Assembly (NCBI GenBank): GCA_028279405.1
Contig: JANQNU010000059.1
Coordinates: 59,214 to 123,213, forward strand
Direction of reading: 5' to 3'
Length of the DNA stretch: 64,000 bases
Source of the DNA: Phycisphaerae bacterium
GTDB taxonomy: Bacteria > Planctomycetota > Phycisphaerae > UBA1845 > Fen-1342
The position numbers and the translations under genes are program-made. Each line of letters opens with the position of its first letter. The stretch's first letter is position 1. The notes under the pieces are model-generated. The model made no database searches. It saw only the letters and a list, made by a program, of their open reading frames with translations, and was not told the origin of the DNA. Below are positions 18,329 through 26,701 of this stretch, in pieces.

Positions 18329-19843
18329 ATGCCGCGTCTCGGCTTCGCGATCGACAATCGCGCCTGCATCGGCTGTCACGCCTGTACCGTCGCGTGCAAG
18401 TCCGAGCACGACGTTCCGTTGGGGGTCAACCGCACCTGGGTGAAGTACATCGAGAAGGGCACGTTCCCGGACGCGACGCGTACGTATTCCGTGCAGCGCT
18501 GTAACCACTGCGAGGACGCGCCCTGCGTCGAGATCTGCCCGGTAACAGCGCTGTTCACCCGCCCCGACGGCGTGGTCGATTTCGACAATAGCCGCTGTAT
18601 CGCGTGCAAGGCATGCATGAATGCGTGCCCGTACGACGCGATCTATCTCGACCCGGAAACGCAGACGGCAGCCAAGTGCAACTATTGCACGCATCGGCTC
18701 GATGCGGGCTACGAGCCTGCATGCGTGGTGGTCTGCCCGGTTGAAGCGATCGTCTCCGGCGATCTCGACGATCCGAAGAGCCGCATCGCGCAACTCGACC
18801 AGCGACAGAAAGTGCAGTACCCAAAGGTCGAGAAGGGTACGTCCCCGAAACTGTTCTACGTCGGCGGAGAGACGGCCGCACTCGATCCGACCGAAGCCGG
18901 GCCGGGATCCGACACGTTATGGGGAGCCGATCCGGACGCCGTCCCGCTGCCGATCATGTCGCGTCGCACGACCGATGGCGCCGACGTGCCGCGCGCCCGA
19001 CGGGCCTACGACGCCAAGACGAAACCGACGCCCTGGGGCTGGATGGTCTCGGCATACATCACGACCAAGGCGGTCGCGGCAGGCATCGTCATCGTCGCAT
19101 ACCTGGCGTACCTGCAAGGGGCACTCACGGATCTGCTGCCGACATCCGTGACGGCGGTCAGCTTGTTGTTTCTGGGGCTCACCGGAGCGCTGCTGGTCGG
19201 CGACCTCAAACAACCGCAACGATTTCTGTACGTGCTGCTACGTCCGCAGTGGAAGAGCTGGCTCGTGAAAGGGGCCTATCTGATAACCGCATTCGCGGCA
19301 CTCGTCCCGATTAGCTGGTGGTTGACGGTCAGCGGCGCGGACCGGTCGGTCATGCTGATCGTGGGCGGCATAACGGCCATCGCGGCTGCAACGGTCGCGA
19401 TCTATACGGCATTTCTGTTGGCGCAGGCCAAGGGACGTGACTACTGGCAGAACCCGCTACTCGTGGTGACGATGCTGGTCGATTCGTGGATCGGCGGCGC
19501 GGCGGCGCTGGCAGTCCTTGCTTCGAGCGGGCTGCTCGAAATCGAAGCGGCGATGCTCCGATTCTCGCTTTGCCTGGGTCTGGCGTCATCGGCCTTGCTC
19601 GCGGTCGCAGAATTCGTGCCCACGCATCCGACGCGCGATGCGTCCCTGGCTGCGAAAATGATCGTCAGCGGTCGGTATCGCCGACTGTTCTGGTTGGGTG
19701 CGGTAGGGGGCGGGTTGCTGGCACCGGCAGCGCTGCTCTTTGCCGAGTTGCCGCTAGCAGCGCCCGCATTGTTGCTGGTCGTCGGCATGGCCGTTCGGAA
19801 CCATTTGTTGGTTCAGGCCCCGCAGCAGGTTGCCCTGCGATAG
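18329..19843 (+). CDS. Fused four-cluster ferredoxin and NrfD/DmsC-type membrane anchor
   Basis: Predicted electron-transfer protein of 504 residues combining two subunits that are usually separate. Residues 1-160 carry four [4Fe-4S] cysteine sets like DmsB/NrfC/PhsB: C13-C16-C19-C23, C58-C61-C66-C70, C90-C93-C96-C100 and C117-C120-C132-C136. From about residue 235 a set of membrane helices follows, including the NrfD-like segment FLGLTGALLVGDLKQPQRF, which probably binds quinone. No molybdopterin catalytic subunit is in the window, so the partner enzyme is unknown or encoded elsewhere. The start at 18329 has AAAGGG five bases upstream. Fold assignment firm, physiological role open. Confidence 0.85.
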   Translation: MPRLGFAIDNRACIGCHACTVACKSEHDVPLGVNRTWVKYIEKGTFPDATRTYSVQRCNHCEDAPCVEICPVTALFTRPDGVVDFDNSRCIACKACMNACPYDAIYLDPETQTAAKCNYCTHRLDAGYEPACVVVCPVEAIVSGDLDDPKSRIAQLDQRQKVQYPKVEKGTSPKLFYVGGETAALDPTEAGPGSDTLWGADPDAVPLPIMSRRTTDGADVPRARRAYDAKTKPTPWGWMVSAYITTKAVAAGIVIVAYLAYLQGALTDLLPTSVTAVSLLFLGLTGALLVGDLKQPQRFLYVLLRPQWKSWLVKGAYLITAFAALVPISWWLTVSGADRSVMLIVGGITAIAAATVAIYTAFLLAQAKGRDYWQNPLLVVTMLVDSWIGGAAALAVLASSGLLEIEAAMLRFSLCLGLASSALLAVAEFVPTHPTRDASLAAKMIVSGRYRRLFWLGAVGGGLLAPAALLFAELPLAAPALLLVVGMAVRNHLLVQAPQQVALR

Positions 19844-19985
19844 CACGCGCACGTGCGAAGTTTCTAGCGAGTAGTACGTCCCGCGACCGAAAGGGGAGCA
19901 AGCTCCCTCTAGAAGGGTGGGGCACCGTGCGCTGAGCACAACAAGCCAAAGGCGCAGGCCAGGTGCCCGCTCACCCCGGATCCAA
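19844..19985. repeat. Intergenic repeat downstream of the ferredoxin/NrfD gene
   Basis: Between two convergent genes. Contains GGGGAGCAAGCTCCCT (perfect dyad around AGCT, about 19892-19907) followed by CTAGAAGGGTGGGGCACC, the same pairing of modules seen near 24155-24215 and 27150-27335. May act as a bidirectional terminator; no gene seen. Confidence 0.6.
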
Positions 19986-20459
19986 TTACGAACTCGATGC
20001 GCGCGCGGCCAGAACCGCCACCAGGCGCTCGAACGATGCCTGCCAGCCGTGGGGCACGTGCATCCGCATCTCGTCCGAGACCAATCCTGAATGCTCCAAG
20101 CGCACCTCGGTCCCGCCGTCACGCTCCACGAAATCGATCGTCACGATGGTCGGCGGCGGCGCGCCACCGTCATGCGTGATCTCCCACGCCAGCGAATACG
20201 CGATCCGTCGCGGCGGGTCCACCTCCGTGTACGTTGCAACCGACACGAGTTCGCCGACGCCCTCAACCTGCATGACGGTCCGGCACGTTCCGCCAACACG
20301 AAGATCGAGCGTGACGCGCACTGATTTTGCCCCTTCGCAGCCAATCCAGGATTGCAGCCGGTCGGCTTCCGAGAATGCCGCAAACACCAGCTCGCGCGGC
20401 GCGTCGAACACACGCGTGAGGACGACATTGCTGTCGCCCATCTCCACATTCGTACTCAT
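19986..20459 (-). CDS. SRPBCC (AHSA1/START-like) domain protein
   Basis: A 157-residue protein of the AHSA1 branch of the SRPBCC fold: VVLTRVFDAPRELVFAAFSE at the N-terminus, LRVGGTCRTVMQ in the middle and HGWQASFERLVAVLAA at the end. Such proteins have a hydrophobic ligand cavity and are very often paired with a small ArsR regulator in one operon, as here (regulator 126 bases upstream). Start ATG at 20459 has GGAGGAG eight bases upstream. Ligand unknown. Confidence 0.9.
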   Translation of the reverse strand: MSTNVEMGDSNVVLTRVFDAPRELVFAAFSEADRLQSWIGCEGAKSVRVTLDLRVGGTCRTVMQVEGVGELVSVATYTEVDPPRRIAYSLAWEITHDGGAPPPTIVTIDFVERDGGTEVRLEHSGLVSDEMRMHVPHGWQASFERLVAVLAARASSS

Positions 20460-20586
20460 CTCAGGTCTCCTCCATTTGCGACGCCCGTGTCCTGCAACGA
20501 GCGCGCAACGGTCCCACTGATACGTCCGTCAGCCGTCAACGCCGATCGATGGCCGCGGACCCAACGTACTCCTGATAACGACTCCG

Positions 20587-20955
20587 TTACGAGTTTTTGC
20601 CGCCGTCCGTGTCTGACCCAGGCATCTCTCGCTTCGCGCGCGAGAGATACGCGTCCAGCGCATCGAACTGGCGCCGCCAATGGTCGGCATACAACGCCAG
20701 CCAGTCCTGCGCACGCTGAATCGGCCCGGGATCGATCCGGATCCGATGCTCACGCCCCCGCCGATCGCGGATCACCAGCCCCGCATTCTCGAGCACCCGC
20801 AAATGCTTCGAGAACGACGGCAGCGCCATGTCGTACGGCGACGCCAGATCCGTCACCCGCGACTGCCCGCGCGAAAGCTGCTCCAGCACCCCACGCCGGG
20901 TGGGGTCCGACAACGCCGAGAACGTCAGATCCAGATCGCCATAATACTTAGCCAT
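20587..20955 (-). CDS. ArsR-family winged-helix regulator
   Basis: A 122-residue ArsR/SmtB-type repressor. The HTH is seen in ALSDPTRRGVLEQLSRGQ (family N-terminal helix) and SFSKHLRVLENAGLV (recognition helix and wing). No metal-binding Cys pair is present, so it belongs to the metal-independent group that partners AHSA1 proteins. The start codon lies inside a perfect 16-base palindrome (20948-20963), a likely autoregulatory operator. Downstream gene is the SRPBCC protein. Confidence 0.92.
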   Translation of the reverse strand: MAKYYGDLDLTFSALSDPTRRGVLEQLSRGQSRVTDLASPYDMALPSFSKHLRVLENAGLVIRDRRGREHRIRIDPGPIQRAQDWLALYADHWRRQFDALDAYLSRAKREMPGSDTDGGKNS

Positions 20956-20963
20956 ATGGCTAA
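20948..20963. promoter_or_regulatory. Perfect palindrome over the arsR-type start codon
   Basis: TTAGCCATATGGCTAA is an exact 16-base palindrome whose centre ATAT includes the ATG of the ArsR-type gene. ArsR-family regulators bind short AT-centred dyads at their own promoters, so this is the obvious candidate operator. Inference from position and symmetry only. Confidence 0.55.
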
Positions 20964-21083
20964 CTATATGAGTTTAGGTCGTCGATGTCAACACGAGTTG
21001 CGCGGGAACGGCCGGGGCGCCTGTGGAACTGCTCGAGGGTTACGGTTGCTGAAGTGGTGCGGTTGCAGTCGCTTCGGCCGCGA

Positions 21084-21524
21084 CTAATCGGGGGTGGGAT
21101 CCAGCGTTTGGGCGACCTGTAGCGTCGATTGCAAAAATCGGTCCGGGTGATCGAACGCGTGCGCCATGTCGTAGAGGAGGTTCTCGATTTGAGCGGCGCC
21201 TGCTGGGGCCAACGACAACGCGTAGAGGTAGCGGCCGCAACGGAAGCATCGCTCGCGTTCGCGCTCCGATCCGTGGGCGTCGTCGATCTCGAGTTCACGC
21301 CGTTCGTATTGTTCGTACCGCGCATTCAGGCCGGCCGCGTCCAACGCACTCAGTGGGGCACCTGCCGCCAGCGCGGTACGTACGGCTGCGACCTCTGGAA
21401 CATCCGCGAATGCGTCGGCGCTCTCGATGATCACTTGTCTCACGAGCGCTTCTCGATTGTTCTCGGAGAGTCGGTCCAGCGCCTCGGACAGTGGAGGAAA
21501 GACGTGTCGTAGCGGCCGGAGCAT
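21084..21524 (-). CDS. Hypothetical protein, possible two-Cys site
   Basis: Not recognised. A 146-residue, mostly helical protein without signal peptide or membrane helix. Contains one CFRCGRY motif (CxxC) near residue 93, flanked by a very charged ERERER segment, which could bind a metal if another pair is supplied by a partner. The ATG at 21524 has GGGGA six bases upstream. It follows the subtilisin-like protease gene by 33 bases on the same strand and is probably in its operon. Confidence 0.65.
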   Translation of the reverse strand: MLRPLRHVFPPLSEALDRLSENNREALVRQVIIESADAFADVPEVAAVRTALAAGAPLSALDAAGLNARYEQYERRELEIDDAHGSERERERCFRCGRYLYALSLAPAGAAQIENLLYDMAHAFDHPDRFLQSTLQVAQTLDPTPD

Positions 21525-21557
21525 GATCGTCCCCGGTTTCGGGGTCAGCGCGAACGG

Positions 21558-22808
21558 TCAGTGCGAACGACGGCCGCTGCGGTTTGCACGGCTGACGCCC
21601 AGACTGACGAGCGAGACCAGCAGGCCGGGCGCGATCCCGAACCCGCACGGCATCAGCGGGGTTGCATCCAGAGGGTCGTTCGCGTCCTGCGTTCCGGAAA
21701 CGGATGCGGGTTGGGCCCGGGCGATTCGCAGGTCGGTCGCTTTCAGGGCTTCGAACGCGTTGACCAGTCCGAAGCCCGATGCATCGTCCCAGCCAACGAC
21801 GCCGACCTCCGTCGCGGTGTCGAGCAGTCGCACGCGAACCGTGTCGGCATCGAGGGACGGGTCGGCGGACAACAGCAGCGCCGCTGCCGCTGTCACATGC
21901 GCTGTCGCGACTGACGTACCCGAGCGGTACCCGTAGCGACCGTCGGGCAACGTGCTCAGCACGGCCAGGCCGGGTGCCACGAGATCCAGCCCGGCGCCGC
22001 GATTGCTGAAGGTCGGAACGGAATGCTGATCGTCCACGGCCCCGACGCCGATGACGTTGTCGTACTTGGCGGGGAACAGCACCTCGGCTCCCTGGTTGCC
22101 GGCTGCCGCCACCACGATGACTCCCTGCTCCCAGGCTCGACGGCAGGCTTCCTCGAGCGAGGCGTTGAGGTTGGTTCCGCCGAGGCTGACGTTGATGACT
22201 CGCGCGCCGTTTGCGACCGCATAGTCGATCGCGCGCTGCGTCCCGGTGTCAGTTCCACGCTGCTCGGCGTCCAGGACGCGAATCGGCATGATGGTCACGT
22301 TGGCCATGCCGGCGACGCCGCCGGTGAAGCGTCCGCGGGCTGCGATCACGCCGGCAATGTGCGTTCCGTGCCCGGTCTCGTCCTGGGGATTGGGGTCGTT
22401 GTCGACGAAGTCCCAGCCGTGCAGATCGTCGATGAAGCCGTTGCCGTCATCGTCGATTCCGTTGGCGGTCTCGCGCGGATTCGACCACATTCGGTCAGCG
22501 ATGTCCGCATGCGTACCGTCCACACCACTATCAATGACGGCGACGATGATCGTCGGATCACCGAGCTCCAGTGACCACGCGTCGTACGCTTGTACCATGT
22601 CGAGCGCGTACTGTTCGCCAACCATGCCGTCATCGGCTCGGTGCGTGACCGGGAGCGGTCCGACGAACGGCAGGTCCCCGACGACCGGAATGTGACGGAT
22701 CGGGTTGCCGACCAGCCCTTCGTCATTCGCCAGGGCCGGGGTCAACGTCAGTCCGAATACGACGATCGCGAGGTGCGTGCCAATGTGCGGTCGAGCGACG
22801 TTTCTCAA
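21558..22808 (-). CDS. Exported subtilisin-like serine protease (S8) with C-terminal hydrophobic tail
   Basis: A 416-residue secreted subtilase. The start is TTG at 22808, five bases after a strong GAGGAG, and gives an N-terminal hydrophobic export signal (HLAIVVFGLTLTPALA). Catalytic residues are intact: Asp93 (VIDSGVDG), His147 (GHGTHIAG), Asn238 (AAAGN, oxyanion) and Ser299 (SGTSVATAH, with Ala in place of the usual Pro). An acidic Ca-binding-like loop DDDGNGFIDD is near 119-128. The last about 35 residues read PCGFGIAPGLLVSLVSLGVS then basic residues, resembling a C-terminal sorting tail of the CTERM kind. Substrate unknown. Confidence 0.88.
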   Translation of the reverse strand: MRNVARPHIGTHLAIVVFGLTLTPALANDEGLVGNPIRHIPVVGDLPFVGPLPVTHRADDGMVGEQYALDMVQAYDAWSLELGDPTIIVAVIDSGVDGTHADIADRMWSNPRETANGIDDDGNGFIDDLHGWDFVDNDPNPQDETGHGTHIAGVIAARGRFTGGVAGMANVTIMPIRVLDAEQRGTDTGTQRAIDYAVANGARVINVSLGGTNLNASLEEACRRAWEQGVIVVAAAGNQGAEVLFPAKYDNVIGVGAVDDQHSVPTFSNRGAGLDLVAPGLAVLSTLPDGRYGYRSGTSVATAHVTAAAALLLSADPSLDADTVRVRLLDTATEVGVVGWDDASGFGLVNAFEALKATDLRIARAQPASVSGTQDANDPLDATPLMPCGFGIAPGLLVSLVSLGVSRANRSGRRSH

Positions 22809-23159
22809 CAGGGACTCCTCTGATCCCGGACTCGTGACTCGATTCGCCGATTCTAGCGACTCTCAAAACCCGTCACCAAACAAATTCCGCCTCGCAGCGC
22901 GCAGGAGCGACATTATCGGCCAGATTCCCAGAACAAGTCGCCGAAGATGCCCCGCTCATAACGCGTGCCAAGCACATTCTGGCCTGCCACGCTTGTCAAT
23001 CTGACGCACGTCCGGCAGGCAGAGAGCGGCGCAACGCCCTTTCCAGCAATGAATTACGGCTGTCCCCGTTTGGCACGCGACTTGCTCCAAAGTCCCTTGT
23101 ACGGAAAAACTGTCCAATGACCGGCCCCCGCGAGGGCCGTACGGCGAAAGGAGACTGCC
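22809..23159. other. Divergent intergenic region with sigma-54 promoter
   Basis: A 351-base gap between the divergent subtilase and small heat-shock genes. It holds a sigma-54 promoter for the latter (separate entry). No repeat module or gene is recognised in the rest; enhancer sites for an activator would be expected upstream, but none could be identified by eye. Confidence 0.6.
23071..23085 (+). promoter_or_regulatory. Sigma-54 (RpoN) -24/-12 promoter
   Basis: TGGCACGCGACTTGC matches the sigma-54 consensus TGGCACG-N4-TTGC exactly at the invariant positions with correct spacing. It ends 74 bases before the ATG of the first small heat-shock gene. Activation would need a bacterial enhancer-binding protein, which is not in the window. 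Confidence 0.8.
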
Positions 23160-23582
23160 ATGTTGACTCGTAACCGCTTGTTCTCGTCCCCGTTGGCGCT
23201 GTTGCAAGGCGACTTCGATCGTTTGCTGAACGCGCTACCGTTCGAGATGGCGCGCGCCACGTTCCCGGCACTCAACGTCTGGGAGGACGCCGACCGCGTC
23301 ATGGTCGAGGCTGAGCTACCTGGATTTCGCAACGAGGAGATCGATGTCTCAGTCGTTGGTGACCAGCTGACCATTCGCGGACAGCGCACCTCCGACGTCG
23401 AAGAGAAGCAGACATTCTATCGACGTGAGCGGACGACGACCGAGTTCGAGCGCACCGTAACGCTGCCGTACGAGATCGATAGCGAGAAGGTCGACGCGAC
23501 GATCAAGGACGGCGTCTTGACGCTCACGCTACCCAAGACCGAGGCGGTCCGCGCGCGACGCATCAACGTCCGTAACGGCTAG
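23160..23582 (+). CDS. Small heat-shock protein (Hsp20/alpha-crystallin)
   Basis: ATP-independent holdase chaperone of 140 residues. The alpha-crystallin domain spans about 38-130, with FPALNVWEDADRVMVEAELP at its start and GVLTLTLPKTEA at its end. No C-terminal I-x-I tail motif is obvious (ends RRINVRNG). A strong AAAGGAG precedes the ATG. It is the first gene behind a sigma-54 promoter and is followed 108 bases later by a second Hsp20 gene. Assignment firm. Confidence 0.95.
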   Translation: MLTRNRLFSSPLALLQGDFDRLLNALPFEMARATFPALNVWEDADRVMVEAELPGFRNEEIDVSVVGDQLTIRGQRTSDVEEKQTFYRRERTTTEFERTVTLPYEIDSEKVDATIKDGVLTLTLPKTEAVRARRINVRNG

Positions 23583-23690
23583 CCGCCAGACGCGACCGAA
23601 CTGACTGACGAGCGGCATTGCACGCTTCCAAGCAGAGCGTGCACCGTGGAGTCCTTGTACTTGAAACCACTCGAATAGGAGCGATCGATA

Positions 23691-24107
23691 ATGACACAAG
23701 CAACCGAGACCAACATCAACACGTGCTGCGGAAGCGACGAATCGTGTGAGACCGCCACGCGCGATCAGCGAGTGCGCTTTACGCCCGCCGTCGATATCAT
23801 TGAAGCCGCGGACGAGTTCCGTCTGATCGCCGACGTGCCGGGCGTGCGCGCCGAAGACGTCGACATCGCCTACAAGAACGGTCGTCTGACGTTGCGGGCT
23901 GCCGTCCGTGAGCGCCCGGAAGCGCCCAACCGTCGGCTGCTGCGACGCGAGTACGCCGTCGGCGACTTCCACCGTAGCTTCACCGTCGGTGAAGGAATCG
24001 ACACGCAGAAGATCGACGCGACTGTGGCCGACGGCGTCTTGACGGTCCGGCTCCCGAAGGCGCGGGCCGCCAAGCTGCACCGCGTCCCGGTTCGGTCAGC
24101 GGAGTAG
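23691..24107 (+). CDS. Small heat-shock protein (Hsp20), Cys-containing N-terminus
   Basis: Second alpha-crystallin-domain holdase, 138 residues. Domain from about 28 (RFTPAVDIIEAADEFRLIAD) to GVLTVRLPKARA near the end. The short N-terminal arm has a cysteine cluster, CCGSDESC (about 12-19), absent from the first paralog and possibly redox-active or metal-binding. TAGGAG lies upstream of the ATG. Probably co-transcribed with the upstream Hsp20 from the sigma-54 promoter. Confidence 0.93.
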   Translation: MTQATETNINTCCGSDESCETATRDQRVRFTPAVDIIEAADEFRLIADVPGVRAEDVDIAYKNGRLTLRAAVRERPEAPNRRLLRREYAVGDFHRSFTVGEGIDTQKIDATVADGVLTVRLPKARAAKLHRVPVRSAE

Positions 24108-24365
24108 AGAGGTCGGGCGTTTGGAAACACTAACGGCCTGATCAAACGCCGCTTCATAGAGGGAGCTTGCTCCCACTTCCGTTCGCACGGTCCCTCACCC
24201 TAGAAGGGTGGGGGACGCGTTGTGCGCAACGAGTTGATTTGTCACCCAGGGTAGAACCCTGGGGCACCAAACCACTTACAATACCAGCCCTCTGTGCCCA
24301 TTCATTGCGCCTTCGAGCGCCTTCTTCGCAAGCCTCGGTCGGCGGCAAAGCAGACGTTAGGAGGC
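24108..24365. repeat. Intergenic repeats downstream of hsp20 pair
   Basis: Contains GGGAGCTTGCTCCC (about 24161-24174) and a hairpin CCCTAGAAGGGTGGGGG (about 24198-24214). A second hairpin, CCCAGGGTAGAACCCTGGGG (about 24246-24265), is followed by CACC. Same module families as near 19890 and 27250. No gene. Confidence 0.6.
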
Positions 24366-25169
24366 CTACGGGTCGACCGGCCCCGCTAGTCGATCGTCGA
24401 CTCCGTACACCTGTAGCGGGAACTGATCCTCGACATAGCGCGTGATCTCGATCGGCGTCGGCTTGCCCCCCGGCGGTGGGAAGAAGAAGAACATGTGCGT
24501 GGCGGTCTGGCGCGGACTGGACGCGTCCCAGGCGGGGATGATGCGGCCGGCCTCCCAGCGCGCCAGTTCGGTGACGGTGTCGTCCTCGTCGTGAAACAGA
24601 TACACCGACCGTTCGTCATCGTAAGTGATCGGCGAACGGAGATGTCGGCGATCGGTCGTGCGCAGGCTCTTGATACCGCCGCAATACCAGGCTTCTCCGC
24701 GCTCGATCCGCACGAACCGAACATCGGCGCCGTGGAGCAGCGCCCAATTGCAGCTTCCATCGCGGTCCATGTCCCGCATCGGCCCGATGACCTCCCGGGA
24801 CCATGCCGGGAACTCGACGAGCGGTCGAAACGCGTTGTCGAAGAACGCCCAGCGCCGGTGCGCACTGCCTTTCCAGTTTTGCGCCGATTCGTTGTACCGG
24901 ACTGCCACCGCGTCGTACTGCGGCCAGCCACCAACAACGGTCGGCGACAGTCTCTCCCGGTCGATCATCCGCAACGCGATCGTCACCAACGGTTCATGCA
25001 CCGGCGCTCCCGCCGCCCATGCTGCATGTCGATAGAAGACCTGCGGGTACCATTGGTGCCACAATCCGCTCGCGGCCGCCACCATCGCCGCCACGAAGAC
25101 AATCCGCATGCCAATTCGCCACAACGCCGGTCGACGGGCATCAACACGTTGAACGATCGATCGCGTCAT
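24366..25169 (-). CDS. Membrane-associated protein of unknown function
   Basis: Not recognised. A 267-residue product whose ATG (25169) overlaps the stop of the upstream membrane-protein gene as ATGA, so the two are translationally coupled. One N-terminal membrane helix (RIVFVAAMVAAASGLW) is followed by a soluble, probably extracytoplasmic domain with many Trp residues and no known motif. An in-frame upstream start at 25229 would lie inside the neighbouring gene. Function likely tied to its neighbour. Confidence 0.7.
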   Translation of the reverse strand: MTRSIVQRVDARRPALWRIGMRIVFVAAMVAAASGLWHQWYPQVFYRHAAWAAGAPVHEPLVTIALRMIDRERLSPTVVGGWPQYDAVAVRYNESAQNWKGSAHRRWAFFDNAFRPLVEFPAWSREVIGPMRDMDRDGSCNWALLHGADVRFVRIERGEAWYCGGIKSLRTTDRRHLRSPITYDDERSVYLFHDEDDTVTELARWEAGRIIPAWDASSPRQTATHMFFFFPPPGGKPTPIEITRYVEDQFPLQVYGVDDRLAGPVDP

Positions 25170-26701
25170 AGGTACAGCAACCGCTTCAGGTCCCCCAGTG
25201 GAAACAAGAACCATACGAACAAGAGCCACGTGATCCAGTGGGCCGAGAGCATGCCGGCCGATACGCGCCAGCCGCGCCGACGCAAGTAGCGGTTGCGCCC
25301 GGCCCCTAACGCGAAGATGATCGAGTACACGATCCCGACCCCGACCAACGTATAGAAGCCGACGTCTGGCGCCACGAGCCGCTCCAGGCGCTGAAACGAG
25401 CTATCGTTCAGGTAGAGGCTGCACGCAATCCAACGCAGTATCGCGACCGGAATCGCGAGCGCGAACGCCGCGGTTGCATAGCATGACCACTTGAGCAACG
25501 TGCGCCTCGCGAGTTGCGGGATGGGCGCCAGCAACACGGGAACGATCGCCGACATGTGAACGAGGATCAGAAACATCATCCACACCGATGCGTTCGGAAC
25601 GCGCGCGCACAAGTCGGTATACAGTGATCGCGGCTCGGCGAGATCCAGCCCTGCCTCGGAGGCCGTCGGAACGGTAACGGTAGCTCTTCTTGGGCCCCTT
25701 ATCGGCGGACACGCGAGGCCGGCTGGGTTCGCGATTGCCTGTATGGACCGCTTCATTGCCGGGGGCGGTTGTGGTGCGGTGGCGATCGTGCCCGCGACGG
25801 TCAGGTTCGCGAGCAGTCGCACGAGGGGCCAGCCGAAAACCCAGACAAGAACCAGTGCCGCCATGGATCCGCCCGCCCATCCGATGGCCGTCGGCCAACG
25901 ATCCGGGATGGCAACCCGCGCACCCGCCTCCCCGGGCGTCAACAGAACGCGCAGGCTCGTGCGACCGCTCGCCCACGTAAAAATGCTCTCGCGACGCTTG
26001 TCCAACGCGAGGCGCGGGGCGGCCCACCGCCGAAAGTGGCGCCGGGGGCCGACGTAGGGAACACCACATTCCGGACAGGTGTTGGTCGTGACGCGGCGCA
26101 GGCTGTAGCCACACTCGGGGCAACCGGGGCGCCGGCGCGCCGGACGTCCGACGAGACGTCGCTCGTGACTCATGAACAACAGTCCCAGGTAGACAAGGGC
26201 CATGATCGCGCCAACCGCCCAGTAACGATACTCCGAACGCATGAAGTACAAGATGAACAATGCCGGGATCGTGGCGTACAGGTGTGCTGCAAAGAACGTA
26301 CGAAGGAATCCGCGCAGGACCGCTCGAAGGTGCGCCAGAGAGAACAACAGCCACCCCAGCACGAGCCCCGATGCCAAAAGGACGGCCGCCCACAGTGCGG
26401 CGTCCGCCAGACCAACGCCAGGGTCAAACTCCGGTTTCGGAGGCGCCCACTGGAGGGCGCGGGCGTGCACCGCTGCCCGTTTGAGGGCCGCACGATCCAG
26501 CGACGGGTCGCGCCAAAGCGGGACGACGCGCCACGGTGGCGTCAGATACCAGAACCCCCAACGGGAGAGATGCGTGAGCAGCCAGCAGCCGACGCCGTAC
26601 CATGCATACACGAATGCCAGGCTGGTGAGTCGGCGCAGCGCGACAAACAGCATCGTTAGCCAACGTCCCGGCGGCGATCCACCCGCTGTCACGTCCGACA
26701 T
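25166..26701 (-). CDS. Polytopic membrane protein with internal zinc ribbon
   Basis: A 511-residue membrane protein of a type frequent in planctomycetes but without known function. Two N-terminal helices (within about 20-45 and 100-122) and a hairpin at about 140-177 precede a cytoplasmic zinc ribbon with Cys194, Cys197, Cys209 and Cys212 (CPECGYSLRR...CPECG). Further helices follow, at about 280-300 and in the C-terminal 180 residues. Start ATG 26701 has GAGGGG five bases upstream; a longer frame to 26824 has no such site. Overlaps the downstream gene by four bases. Confidence 0.75.
   Translation of the reverse strand: MSDVTAGGSPPGRWLTMLFVALRRLTSLAFVYAWYGVGCWLLTHLSRWGFWYLTPPWRVVPLWRDPSLDRAALKRAAVHARALQWAPPKPEFDPGVGLADAALWAAVLLASGLVLGWLLFSLAHLRAVLRGFLRTFFAAHLYATIPALFILYFMRSEYRYWAVGAIMALVYLGLLFMSHERRLVGRPARRRPGCPECGYSLRRVTTNTCPECGVPYVGPRRHFRRWAAPRLALDKRRESIFTWASGRTSLRVLLTPGEAGARVAIPDRWPTAIGWAGGSMAALVLVWVFGWPLVRLLANLTVAGTIATAPQPPPAMKRSIQAIANPAGLACPPIRGPRRATVTVPTASEAGLDLAEPRSLYTDLCARVPNASVWMMFLILVHMSAIVPVLLAPIPQLARRTLLKWSCYATAAFALAIPVAILRWIACSLYLNDSSFQRLERLVAPDVGFYTLVGVGIVYSIIFALGAGRNRYLRRRGWRVSAGMLSAHWITWLLFVWFLFPLGDLKRLLYL

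Noticed and set aside
16928..18793. 621-residue minus-strand frame antisense to the SDR and ferredoxin/NrfD genes
   Set aside because: Overlaps two clear enzymes including all four cysteine clusters; no domain of its own.
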